Of a stretch of 64,000 bases of DNA, positions 1 through 6,299 are shown piece by piece (positions within the stretch are counted from its first letter, which is position 1; each line of letters opens with the position of its first letter). Below the pieces are notes generated by a model. It did no database searches, was not told where the DNA came from, and was given only the letters and a program-made list of their open reading frames with translations. The position numbers and the translations under genes are program-made. The stretch lies in the IMG/VR virus record IMGVR_UViG_3300005098_000017, positions 62,001 to 126,000 of that record; one strand, given 5' to 3'. The stretch is from a virus.

Positions 1-11
1 ACAAGAAACTT

Positions 12-779
12 ATGAAGGAGGTTGGTAATGTCATTATAGAACTATCCTTATCAGGAGTTACGTATAAGAGCGTCGAGGAACTGGCGGCTATATGGGGAGA
101 TTATCTAAGCGCGCGCCATATAATAACATATGATAAAGCCGGCCGGCCTATAACGCCTCTATCAGAGAACCAGAAGCACTTTATCAAAGCTGTACAGGAA
201 AATGATATTACGTTTGTAATAGGCCCCGCCGGAACTGGTAAGACATATCTTGCTGTTGCACAGGCTGTGGGGATGTTAAGAAGCCGCCAGATAAACAAGA
301 TTGTAATAACGAGGCCTCTCGTTGAGGTTAATGAGAAGTTGGGGTTCCTGCCAGGGGATATAAAGAACAAGGTAATGCCATTCCTTATACCAATATATGA
401 TGTACTTGGGGAACTCTTCACCAAAAGTGAGCTTGAAAATTTAGAGAAGAATGGTGTTATCGAAATTATTCCTATTGCATTCATGCGTGGGAGGACTATA
501 AAAAACAGCATCGTTATTGCTGATGAGGCACAAAACCTTACGATTTCACAGATGAAAATGTTGCTTACTAGGATTGGGTTAGGTACTAAATATATCATTA
601 TAGGAGATGTAACACAGAGTGACATACATAATGGTAAAAAGAATGGGCTTCTTTATGTTGTTGAGCGCATAAAGAGGGCGGGAAGCCGTGGCTTCGGCAT
701 CGTTAAAATGACAGATGCCGACATAAGACGGCACCCTATTATAACAGAGGTGCTCAAATTGTTTGATAATTTGACTTGA
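12..779 (+). CDS. phoH: PhoH-like ATPase
   Basis: PhoH-family P-loop ATPase, 255 residues from the ATG at 12. Walker A is GPAGTGKT at residues 71-78, Walker B is IVIADEAQN with D171-E172, and the body between them is typical of the PhoH family (RNA helicase-like NTPases common in phages). About 70 residues precede the P-loop. The frame stays open to the window edge upstream of the ATG (Lys-Lys-Leu), so the true start may lie outside the window and the N-terminus may be incomplete. The AAGGAGG at 15-21 lies inside the gene and would serve an ATG in another frame that soon meets a stop. The role in phage infection is not settled; phosphate starvation or RNA metabolism have been proposed for the family. 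The family call is secure. Confidence 0.93.
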   Translation: MKEVGNVIIELSLSGVTYKSVEELAAIWGDYLSARHIITYDKAGRPITPLSENQKHFIKAVQENDITFVIGPAGTGKTYLAVAQAVGMLRSRQINKIVITRPLVEVNEKLGFLPGDIKNKVMPFLIPIYDVLGELFTKSELENLEKNGVIEIIPIAFMRGRTIKNSIVIADEAQNLTISQMKMLLTRIGLGTKYIIIGDVTQSDIHNGKKNGLLYVVERIKRAGSRGFGIVKMTDADIRRHPIITEVLKLFDNLT

Positions 780-803
780 CATATATCAATATATCTATAT
801 ACT
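776..803 (+). promoter_or_regulatory. Sigma70-like promoter before the HNH gene
   Basis: A perfect -35 TTGACA at 776-781 is followed by a 16-base spacer and a -10 TATACT at 798-803. The predicted start of transcription falls near 810, only a few bases before the HNH start codon at 813. There is no Shine-Dalgarno sequence, so the transcript may be leaderless. Confidence 0.55.
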
Positions 804-812
804 AACAGTCAT

Positions 813-1316
813 ATGTGGATAGAAAATAAATATCCATATAAAGATTATAGGGTTTATGGTATCTACGAAACTCATGAAGGGCGTCAGTTTGTTATAGTTA
901 TATCACCACAAGGTAAGAGAACAACAGTATCATATGCGAAATATCTTATAGAAATTAAATATGGTAGAAAGCTTGCCCCTGATGAAACAGTCCATCATAT
1001 TGATGGAAATCCAAAGAATAATGATTATAGCAATCTACAAGTTATAACAAGGTCAGAGCATGCAAAACGGGATGTACATCGTTTAAAGCCAAAAACTTTC
1101 AGATGCCCTATGTGTGGAAAAACATTTAGTTTATCTGGCAAGAAATTACATGATGCAATACTGAACCGAAAATACGGTCGGGCGGGACCATTCTGTTCTA
1201 AGAAATGTGCTGGTAGATATAGCCGTTTAGTACAACTTAAACGCATATTACCATTACCTGTTAAACGTATTAAAGCTGAATATTACAAACTATCTGAACA
1301 TCCACCATCCAAATAA
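813..1316 (+). CDS. HNH endonuclease with C-terminal zinc finger
   Basis: 167-residue HNH nuclease. The HNH core lies around residues 58-90 (ETVHHIDGNPKNN, then a conserved N and SEHAKRDVH), giving H61/H62, D64, N70 and H83 as metal and catalytic residues. A C-terminal treble-clef or zinc-ribbon segment follows, with CxxC at about 98-101 and FCSKKC near residue 127. The architecture is that of free-standing homing endonucleases found between phage genes. The start ATG has no ribosome binding site and sits immediately behind a promoter. The 3' end overlaps the convergent small membrane gene at 1290-1496 by 27 bases. Probably a mobile selfish gene rather than part of host takeover. Confidence 0.88.
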   Translation: MWIENKYPYKDYRVYGIYETHEGRQFVIVISPQGKRTTVSYAKYLIEIKYGRKLAPDETVHHIDGNPKNNDYSNLQVITRSEHAKRDVHRLKPKTFRCPMCGKTFSLSGKKLHDAILNRKYGRAGPFCSKKCAGRYSRLVQLKRILPLPVKRIKAEYYKLSEHPPSK

Positions 1317-1496
1317 GAGAAAGACTCCAAGAATAACCAATATGAAAATCAATAATCCACCACAAATACAAAATATAATATCTGATACGCCATTAAACGG
1401 TAAAAACCACTGCACATATGGAGGTATAAATAAAAGACAGAGGAAACCAATAAGGCCCGCTAACAAAAGAATGAAGATTAATTTAATAATAGACAT
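1290..1496 (-). CDS. Small multi-pass membrane protein
   Basis: 68-residue very hydrophobic protein, nearly all transmembrane: one segment at about residues 3-25, a short polar break (PFNG), and a second long segment at about 38-66 ending WWMFR. The weak AAAGG upstream is the only ribosome-binding candidate. It is the last gene of the leftward cluster and overlaps the convergent HNH gene end. Size and topology would suit a holin or a membrane-modifying phage protein, but no family is recognised and the endolysin-like gene lies 7 kb away. Confidence 0.6.
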   Translation of the reverse strand: MSIIKLIFILLLAGLIGFLCLLFIPPYVQWFLPFNGVSDIIFCICGGLLIFILVILGVFLLFGWWMFR

Positions 1497-1530
1497 TTTG
1501 CATTAACCTTTGTGTCAACTTTTGCGTCAA

Positions 1531-1713
1531 CTACTCACTAGCACGTAATTCACTTGGATATTCCTCCTCCACACGGAATATATCCATGATTGGATACTTA
1601 AGTACTTTCTCTTTCCTCAATAGACAGTAAAACCCTGCTTTCACATATGTCTGTGAGACATTTTCATAAACGATCGGATATGATGTACCTTTTAACCACA
1701 GTACAACCTTCAT
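1531..1713 (-). CDS. Small hypothetical protein (60 aa)
   Basis: 60 residues from ATG 1713 (MKVVLWLKGTSYPIVYEN...). This start is chosen because AAGGAGG lies 6 bases upstream; a longer open frame to 1815 has no ribosome binding site and would overlap the upstream gene. The pattern of beta strands with conserved aromatic residues resembles small phage proteins, but no family is recognised. It follows the duplicated membrane genes in the leftward cluster, with only 11 bases of spacing. Confidence 0.65.
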   Translation of the reverse strand: MKVVLWLKGTSYPIVYENVSQTYVKAGFYCLLRKEKVLKYPIMDIFRVEEEYPSELRASE

Positions 1714-1724
1714 AAATACCTCCT

Positions 1725-2195
1725 TCACAATATAAATTGTTTCATAATTACATTCTTTGGTACATGTATAATATAAAGTCCGATACGAGGCTGCCCTATA
1801 GCTATAACTTTCCACCGAGGGAAGCGGGGCTTCTTCTTATATATCTCAACACTACCATGATATGTACTATCCTCCATTATAATAGCTTTATCAGCAGGGA
1901 TCTGAACCAATTGGAAATGATCATTATTTTTCCTATAAGCTATGTAAACCAAATTCCCATTAGTATTACCGGTACCCAAAAGAAACTTACCTTTCATGCC
2001 CTGGAAGTAATCTATTGATACTATTGTATATTCATCTGATTTATATAGCCCTTTGGGCATGGATTCATATATAATAATTCCTGCCACATAAGATGCAAGG
2101 CATACGAGCACAACATGTATGATATCTAACCTCACTTTCTTGAATAATAAACGCAAAATAATAACGAGACAAATTGGTAATATAAGCCAAACCAT
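1725..2195 (-). CDS. Membrane-anchored protein, copy 2 of a tandem pair
   Basis: 156 residues from ATG 2195, preceded by AAAGGAGG; the longer frame to 2219 is rejected. It has two hydrophobic segments (residues about 2-20 and 27-47) and then a soluble domain carrying DEYTIVSI, EDSTYxGSV, KPRFPxWK and YIIHVPK. It is clearly homologous along its whole length to the neighbouring gene at 2209-2679, which is also 156 residues. The pair therefore arose by tandem duplication followed by divergence. The beta-rich soluble domain may face the periplasm or the cytoplasm. No known family is recognised. Confidence 0.8.
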   Translation of the reverse strand: MVWLILPICLVIILRLLFKKVRLDIIHVVLVCLASYVAGIIIYESMPKGLYKSDEYTIVSIDYFQGMKGKFLLGTGNTNGNLVYIAYRKNNDHFQLVQIPADKAIIMEDSTYHGSVEIYKKKPRFPRWKVIAIGQPRIGLYIIHVPKNVIMKQFIL

Positions 2196-2208
2196 AAGCA
2201 GCCTCCTT

Positions 2209-2679
2209 TCACAAGACAAATTGCTTCAACATAGCGCCTTTTGGTACATGTATTATGTAATGGTGAATGGTTGGTTTACCGATAGCAACTAATTTCCACT
2301 TAGGAAATCGCGGCTTCATTTTATAAACACACACGCTACCATAATATGTGCTATCTTCTAGAATAATAGATTTGGATGCCGGGACATATACCAATTGAAA
2401 TTCATCACCAACCTTTTTATAGGCTACATATACCATCTTCTCCTCGATATGACCTACACCTAAGAAAAACTCTTCCCGCATATGTTGAGATGAGTTGATC
2501 GATACGATAGTATACTCATCATCCTTATATACCTCCTTATTCAACGATTCATACGCAAGCATCCCAAAAAGAATGGTCCCCGCATATGACGCTATCATTA
2601 CAGGTATGGAAATAATAATACTACGTGTACGCAATAGGGCATATAACATAATCAATATTGGTAATATAAACCAAATCAT
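2209..2679 (-). CDS. Membrane-anchored protein, copy 1 of a tandem pair
   Basis: 156 residues, ATG at 2679 with GCTAAGGAGG upstream. Two N-terminal membrane segments (about 2-20 and 27-46) are followed by a soluble domain. It shares DEYTIVSI, EDSTYYGSV, KPRFPKWK and YIIHVPK with the next gene (1725-2195) and has the same length. Thirteen bases separate the two genes. The function is unknown; duplicated membrane proteins in phages sometimes serve superinfection exclusion, but nothing here shows that. Confidence 0.82.
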   Translation of the reverse strand: MIWFILPILIMLYALLRTRSIIISIPVMIASYAGTILFGMLAYESLNKEVYKDDEYTIVSINSSQHMREEFFLGVGHIEEKMVYVAYKKVGDEFQLVYVPASKSIILEDSTYYGSVCVYKMKPRFPKWKLVAIGKPTIHHYIIHVPKGAMLKQFVL

Positions 2680-2688
2680 AAGACCTCC

Positions 2689-3051
2689 TTAGCTTGTCCT
2701 TAGATATATCAGGACTGTTACAATATCATCATCAGTAATGCTTCCATAAGCCTGCTTCAACTGGTACTTTAACGTATTATAATCCCTTGCTGCCATATTG
2801 TGTTCAATCTCAAGAAGCGGGCGTGGTATATCCTTTAGCTTACCGACCCAATGACCTAATATCCACCCCGTACCGACAAGCTCGTACACAAAGGGAGGCC
2901 GGCACCTTCCATAATGATCCTTGTGACACACCCATAATTCAAGCTCTTCACCCAATTCAACCTTAGCCCATCCAGTACCCTTCCTTACTGTCGTAGCAAT
3001 ATGCCCTACAGGTACATCGAATTCATGACACCTGTTTCTCAATCGTCTCAT
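2689..3051 (-). CDS. Hypothetical protein, beta-rich (120 aa)
   Basis: 120 residues, ATG at 3051 with CAGGAGAA upstream. The start codon overlaps the stop of the 27-residue gene upstream (TAATG), so the two are translationally coupled. The middle (GEELELWVCHKDHYGRCRPPF, with a Trp/Cys/His cluster) and a helical C-terminus ending ITDDDIVTVLIYLRTS are visible. The middle slightly recalls PUA/ASCH-type RNA-binding folds, but this is only an impression. It sits between the duplicated membrane genes and thyX. Confidence 0.65.
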   Translation of the reverse strand: MRRLRNRCHEFDVPVGHIATTVRKGTGWAKVELGEELELWVCHKDHYGRCRPPFVYELVGTGWILGHWVGKLKDIPRPLLEIEHNMAARDYNTLKYQLKQAYGSITDDDIVTVLIYLRTS

Positions 3052-3134
3052 TATGATTCTCCTGAATCTTTTCTAATATATTTATAGAAAACAAATCCTA
3101 ATATAAGCCCCACAACGAACCAAAAGAATCCCAT
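3051..3134 (-). CDS. 27-residue single-pass membrane peptide
   Basis: A short gene, ATG at 3134 and TAA at 3051-3053. It has an excellent ribosome binding site (AAGGAGGTGAGCT before the ATG), one hydrophobic segment (residues about 2-18, FFWFVVGLILGFVF) and a basic tail (YKYIRKDSGES). Its stop overlaps the next start as TAATG, and it begins right after the thyX stop. Perfect spacing on both sides supports translation. The function is unknown. Confidence 0.65.
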   Translation of the reverse strand: MGFFWFVVGLILGFVFYKYIRKDSGES

Positions 3135-3137
3135 AGC

Positions 3138-3749
3138 TCACCTCCTTGTTTTTATTATTACATCACCTTGAATTTCCAAGTCAAAGAAGCAGTTAGGCGC
3201 GCGCTCCTTGAGAATCTTTAAGATATCAATAAATATCCGCCTTATCTCCCATTGTGCTGAAGCCGCGCCCCTTAGCTCTATCATATGTCTCCATTGGCGG
3301 AAATTAGCAGTCACAACGATCTGCGATGTACATGCATTGGGTAAAACAAATCTCGCATCCTCTTTAGGAATACCTAATGTCAGGAGGACGCTATATAACT
3401 TCTGTAAATATCGCATTATTTCTTCATATAGAAGGCGGGCTTCCTCATTACCTTCTATTGAAGGTGGTACTATATAAGTGAAGCCGGCCTCCTTTACATA
3501 TCTTTGCGATCTTTGTGTATAGGAACATAACCTGTGCCTAACAAGCTGGTGAGTCGCCGCACGGGATATATTCTTAATAAGGAAGGTAGCAGATGCATGC
3601 TCTAATACTGATAGATGACCCCACTTTATAAGCTTACGTATGAGTTCACCAGGTTGACCTTTAGGTTCCGATGCATGTGATACTCTACCAGCCTGCTCAA
3701 TAAGCTCCTCAGCATTGGGAGTTATTGATAATAATGTTATGTCAGCCAA
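3138..3749 (-). CDS. thyX: Flavin-dependent thymidylate synthase ThyX
   Basis: 203 residues. The diagnostic ThyX motif RHRxxSxxxxSxR is intact at residues 71-83 (RHRLCSYTQRSQR), with the preceding helix HASATFLIKNISRAATHQLV and a C-terminal region RQWRHMIELRGA typical of the family. The enzyme makes dTMP from dUMP using FAD, NADPH and methylenetetrahydrofolate. The start is TTG at 3749, chosen because AAAGGAGG lies just upstream. With the class II ribonucleotide reductase encoded at 11016-13391, the phage appears equipped for DNA precursor supply in a low-oxygen host. Confidence 0.95.
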   Translation of the reverse strand: MADITLLSITPNAEELIEQAGRVSHASEPKGQPGELIRKLIKWGHLSVLEHASATFLIKNISRAATHQLVRHRLCSYTQRSQRYVKEAGFTYIVPPSIEGNEEARLLYEEIMRYLQKLYSVLLTLGIPKEDARFVLPNACTSQIVVTANFRQWRHMIELRGAASAQWEIRRIFIDILKILKERAPNCFFDLEIQGDVIIKTRR

Positions 3750-3806
3750 CTGCTCCTCCTTTTAATGAATACATTATCATCATCCTCTTGCAATATCTTT
3801 AACTAA

Positions 3807-4148
3807 TTATCCATTATGATCCTTTTCCTTTAATTTATTAACTATATTTTCCAAGTTTTTAAATTTATTAATATAATAACCCATAATTTCTATTGCCGTA
3901 TCAATATCAATGGGAATGTCAAAAGCAACAGCCATAATTTCTTGATCATCATAATTCAATTCACAAGATATTGTTAACACCCCTTCATCAAATTCTAAAT
4001 CAAAATCCCCTACTGCCCCCTCAAATGCTAATGGATCTTTCTCTTTTATAAATTCATCATCATAAATCTGTCTTGCTTTTCGTCTTGCTTCTTCTACATA
4101 AGATTCAAACCTCTTATTAAATACATCTATGAATGCCGATAGACTCAT
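3807..4148 (-). CDS. Hypothetical acidic protein (113 aa)
   Basis: 113 residues, ATG at 4148 with AAAGGAGG upstream and an ATGA overlap with the preceding gene stop. It has an N-terminal helix (FIDVFNKRFESYVEEARRKARQI), an acidic beta-rich middle (GDFDLEFDEGVLTISCELNYDD) and a C-terminal helical segment. No family is recognised. The gene is co-transcribed with the Cys-rich protein and thyX in the leftward cluster. Confidence 0.7.
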   Translation of the reverse strand: MSLSAFIDVFNKRFESYVEEARRKARQIYDDEFIKEKDPLAFEGAVGDFDLEFDEGVLTISCELNYDDQEIMAVAFDIPIDIDTAIEIMGYYINKFKNLENIVNKLKEKDHNG

Positions 4149-4351
4149 AATCCCTCCTTTTTTATTTTTGGAACATACATTACCTCTCCATTACTAACTA
4201 TCTTATGTGCAGGCATGCAATTTCTACAATCAGCACCACATGGCATCAGATCATCAACACCACATCCGCAACCCTCATCCGGTGAACATAATCCATCATA
4301 ACCATGATTGACTAACCATTCCTTTACAATCTCCTCTACTGTTTTATCCAC
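4145..4351 (-). CDS. Small cysteine-rich, probably zinc-binding protein
   Basis: 68 residues starting at GTG 4351, with AAGGAGG 5 bases upstream. An N-terminal helix (VEEIVKEWLVNHGYDGLCSP) leads into a cluster of six cysteines (CGCGVDDLMPC-x5-C-x2-C). The layout, a helix followed by GYDGLC...CGCG..DL..C, is a frequent small phage protein of unknown function. The cysteines probably bind Zn. It overlaps the next gene as ATGA. Confidence 0.8.
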   Translation of the reverse strand: MDKTVEEIVKEWLVNHGYDGLCSPDEGCGCGVDDLMPCGADCRNCMPAHKIVSNGEVMYVPKIKKEGL

Positions 4352-4363
4352 AATTCCTCCTTG

Positions 4364-4576
4364 TCAAGATTCTAACAATTCCTCATCAAATATTTTTATT
4401 AACCGCTGCCTGCAGTCATTCCAGCCACTAAAATAAGCCTGCAATTCTCTCTCTGATTCTGATGGAATGTTTTCTTGCCGTAATCTTGCAAGCACAAAAT
4501 TTTTAATGTCTTTAACCAACTCCTTCACAAACCTCTCATAGATAATTCTCTCATAATAATCATTGGATAATAACAT
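4364..4576 (-). CDS. Small helical hypothetical protein (70 aa)
   Basis: 70 residues from ATG 4576, chosen over the frame start at 4609 because AAGGAGGTGGAT directly precedes this ATG and the predicted promoter -10 box lies at 4599-4604. It is all-helical with charged faces (YERFVKELVKDIKNFVLARLRQE, then FSGWNDCRQRLIKIFDEEL). It is the first gene of the leftward cluster. No family is recognised. Confidence 0.7.
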   Translation of the reverse strand: MLLSNDYYERIIYERFVKELVKDIKNFVLARLRQENIPSESERELQAYFSGWNDCRQRLIKIFDEELLES

Positions 4577-4598
4577 ATCCACCTCCTTTTTTCCCACT

Positions 4599-4626
4599 AT
4601 AATATGCATAGAAGCCTAAATGTCAA
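4599..4626 (-). promoter_or_regulatory. Sigma70-like promoter for the leftward cluster
   Basis: On the minus strand a perfect -35 TTGACA (4626-4621) is followed by a 16-base spacer and a -10 TATTAT (4604-4599). It would start transcription near 4592, just before the ribosome binding site of the gene at 4576, and drive the genes down to 1290. On the plus strand a TATAAT at 4629-4634 lies 7 bases before the ATG at 4642, so two promoters may overlap here. Confidence 0.7.
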
Positions 4627-4641
4627 GGTATAATTTCAAAG

Positions 4642-5331
4642 ATGAAACGAATACAACACATACTGTTATTAATAATAGTATTAATAATTATCGCTATAGG
4701 ACATCCCTTCCGTCCATTTTATGTCTTCTTCCAAGAGGGCTATAATGACACAGCATATGTGGACACTACAGATGCATGCATCCCTTGTTCAACATCATAT
4801 AATGTAACGATCTGCACAACAGCTGTCATATCATCGCTACCTATTGACACAACAGACGATACACTATGGCATGGTTACTTATTAAAGCTGTGGATAAAAG
4901 ACACCTCAGGATACACAAGCGATACATTTTATGTGAATGATACATGCTTCAGAACATTGTATCAAGTAGTACCTTGCAATATAGCACCTACATGTTCACT
5001 GGTATGGGGATACCATTTCTGGGTCATAAATCTAGATTGCATCAATATACAATATGGCATCTATGTAGGCGATGGTGATAGCGTATGTGTTTACATCGGG
5101 AAAGATATGCAACATGGACAAAAATGCGTAGCGATAAATAGTAGCACACCAGTACATCAACTAAGAGTGATAGCCGGAGATACAACACCCGTTTACATAA
5201 GTGAATTCCCTGTCATCCCATATCCAGCTTATTCGGATACGTACTGGTATGACATACGTGGAAGAAGAACACTACCGTATAGAAGTGGCGTTTATCTACA
5301 TAGAAGACGGGTTATCGTAATAATAAAATAA
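4642..5331 (+). CDS. Secreted cysteine-rich protein with T9SS-like C-terminus
   Basis: 229 residues. The N-terminal signal or anchor segment (residues about 5-20, ILLLIIVLIIIAIG) is followed by a beta-rich ectodomain with about ten cysteines (DACIPC, TIC, DTC, VPC, PTC, DSVCVY, KCVA). The last 30 residues read YDIRGRRTLPYRSGVYLH..., like the C-terminal sorting domain of type IX secretion cargo. It is homologous along its length to the convergent gene at 5332-6033 (shared GYNDTAYVDT, PTCSxVWGYHxW, GDSxCVYI). There is no Shine-Dalgarno sequence, and a TATAAT 7 bases before the ATG suggests a near-leaderless transcript. Probably exported to the host surface; its function there is unknown. Confidence 0.75.
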   Translation: MKRIQHILLLIIVLIIIAIGHPFRPFYVFFQEGYNDTAYVDTTDACIPCSTSYNVTICTTAVISSLPIDTTDDTLWHGYLLKLWIKDTSGYTSDTFYVNDTCFRTLYQVVPCNIAPTCSLVWGYHFWVINLDCINIQYGIYVGDGDSVCVYIGKDMQHGQKCVAINSSTPVHQLRVIAGDTTPVYISEFPVIPYPAYSDTYWYDIRGRRTLPYRSGVYLHRRRVIVIIK

Positions 5332-6033
5332 TCATTTGAGGTGCACCTTCACCTTACCATCTTCTATATAAACAGTAGGTGGGGTCCCTCGAAGCCGGCG
5401 TCCTCTAAGATCAAATCGCCCTTTTAGGTAGGGAAGCCGCGGCTTCTTCTTATCATCCTCTATAATAAGACTACTTGTATCGGGCAGAACAATCCTCATA
5501 ATTTGATAAAGTGATAGATTATCATATGCAATGCACTTGCGTCCCCAAATGCTGCCTTTCGTTATATAGACACATAATGAATCACCACTTGCTAAACTAG
5601 GATATGCACTTCTGCCTATATCAATGATCCAAAGGTGATAACCCCAAACAGTACTGCATGTTGGAGCAAGATGATCTATGCAAGGCTGCACCCTCCACAA
5701 AGGTATAGATGCTGATGGACATGAATGTATGTCACAGCTATCCCAAATGGTATCCGCAGAACTATCATAGATAAAAAACTTGAGAGAGAACCCATACCAT
5801 ACATCATCAGTACTATCCGTATCAGTACCCATTGACGATATTACTTGTAGTGTACATAGATTGCGGTTGAAAGAAGCCGCGCACTTTGAACAGATGCCCA
5901 TCGTATCAACATAAGCTGTATCATTATATCCCAACTGGAATAGAACAAAGAACCACCGAGGTGGCGGAGGTGGGTCGGCAGCAACCAATGATATCCCGAT
6001 CGCTAATAGTATAATAATACTAATCTTCTTCAT
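5332..6033 (-). CDS. Secreted cysteine-rich protein, convergent paralogue
   Basis: 233 residues with a clear signal peptide (MKKISIIILLAIGISLVAA, likely cut before DPPPPP). The ectodomain aligns with the gene at 4642-5331 (GYNDTAYVDT; LAPTCSTVWGYHLWIIDI; SGDSLCVYI; KCIAY), including cysteine positions. The C-terminal tail FDLRGRRLRGTPPTVYIEDGK again resembles a T9SS sorting domain. Its stop codon abuts that of the paralogue with no base between them, so the two copies lie in exact tail-to-tail orientation. The start overlaps the end of the upstream gene (6020-6223) by 14 bases. Confidence 0.78.
   Translation of the reverse strand: MKKISIIILLAIGISLVAADPPPPPRWFFVLFQLGYNDTAYVDTMGICSKCAASFNRNLCTLQVISSMGTDTDSTDDVWYGFSLKFFIYDSSADTIWDSCDIHSCPSASIPLWRVQPCIDHLAPTCSTVWGYHLWIIDIGRSAYPSLASGDSLCVYITKGSIWGRKCIAYDNLSLYQIMRIVLPDTSSLIIEDDKKKPRLPYLKGRFDLRGRRLRGTPPTVYIEDGKVKVHLK
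5433..5446. repeat. Dispersed palindrome GAAGCCGCGGCTTC (one of many)
   Basis: Perfect palindromic copies GAAGCCGCGGCTTC also lie at 13633-13646 and 16122-16135; TAAGCCGCGGCTTA at 8014-8027; variants with altered cores at 12758-12769 (GAAGCCGGCTTA), 17369-17385 (GAAGCCCGCCGGGCTTA) and 58895-58909 (GAAGCCGCCGGCTTC). Half-sites such as GCGGGCTTC, GGCGGCTTC or GCCGGCTTA occur very often along the window, in different reading frames and in genes of both strands. These GC-rich words stand out in an AT-rich background. Function unknown. Confidence 0.7.
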
Positions 6034-6223
6034 CTTTATCTTTTTTAGATGGCATAAGCAATTTAGCTATAAGTACAATCACACCTACAATTACAACACC
6101 AATTATGCCAAATGTCCCTATCAGCGCCAATGCATCCATCTCGGGACCTGTGAATGGATCCTGAGCAAAAGCGACGTTAAAGATACCAAGTGCCCATAAT
6201 ATGTAATATAGTCTCGCCATCAT
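6020..6223 (-). CDS. Small exported single-pass membrane protein
   Basis: 67 residues: a signal peptide (about 1-20, cleavage likely after NVAFA before QDPF), a short extracytoplasmic stretch, one transmembrane helix (IGTFGIIGVVIVGVIVLIAKLL) and a charged tail (PSKKDKDEED). It is co-transcribed with, and overlaps, the secreted paralogue at 5332-6033. A second ATG lies one codon downstream; AAGG is the only weak ribosome site. It could be a membrane partner for the secreted proteins. No family is recognised. Confidence 0.65.
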   Translation of the reverse strand: MMARLYYILWALGIFNVAFAQDPFTGPEMDALALIGTFGIIGVVIVGVIVLIAKLLMPSKKDKDEED

Positions 6224-6248
6224 TCAATAATACCTTAATCAAAATTCA

Positions 6249-6276
6249 TTGAAGATTCCCAGAAATACGGTATAAT
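6249..6276 (+). promoter_or_regulatory. Sigma70-like promoter for the glycosyltransferase
   Basis: A -35-like TTGAAG at 6249-6254, a 16-base spacer and a perfect -10 TATAAT at 6271-6276 precede an AAAGGAG ribosome site and the ATG at 6300. It is the only gap between divergent genes here. Confidence 0.65.
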
Positions 6277-6299
6277 CAGACCAAAAGAAAGGAGCGTGT

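Noticed and set aside
101-625. Minus-strand open frame of 174 codons
   Set aside because: Antisense of the PhoH-like gene, whose P-loop frame is certain.
3745-3792. Tiny minus-strand reading frame of about 13 codons just before thyX, overlapping its TTG start
   Set aside because: Could be a leader peptide, but it is short and the ribosome site of thyX explains the sequence on its own.
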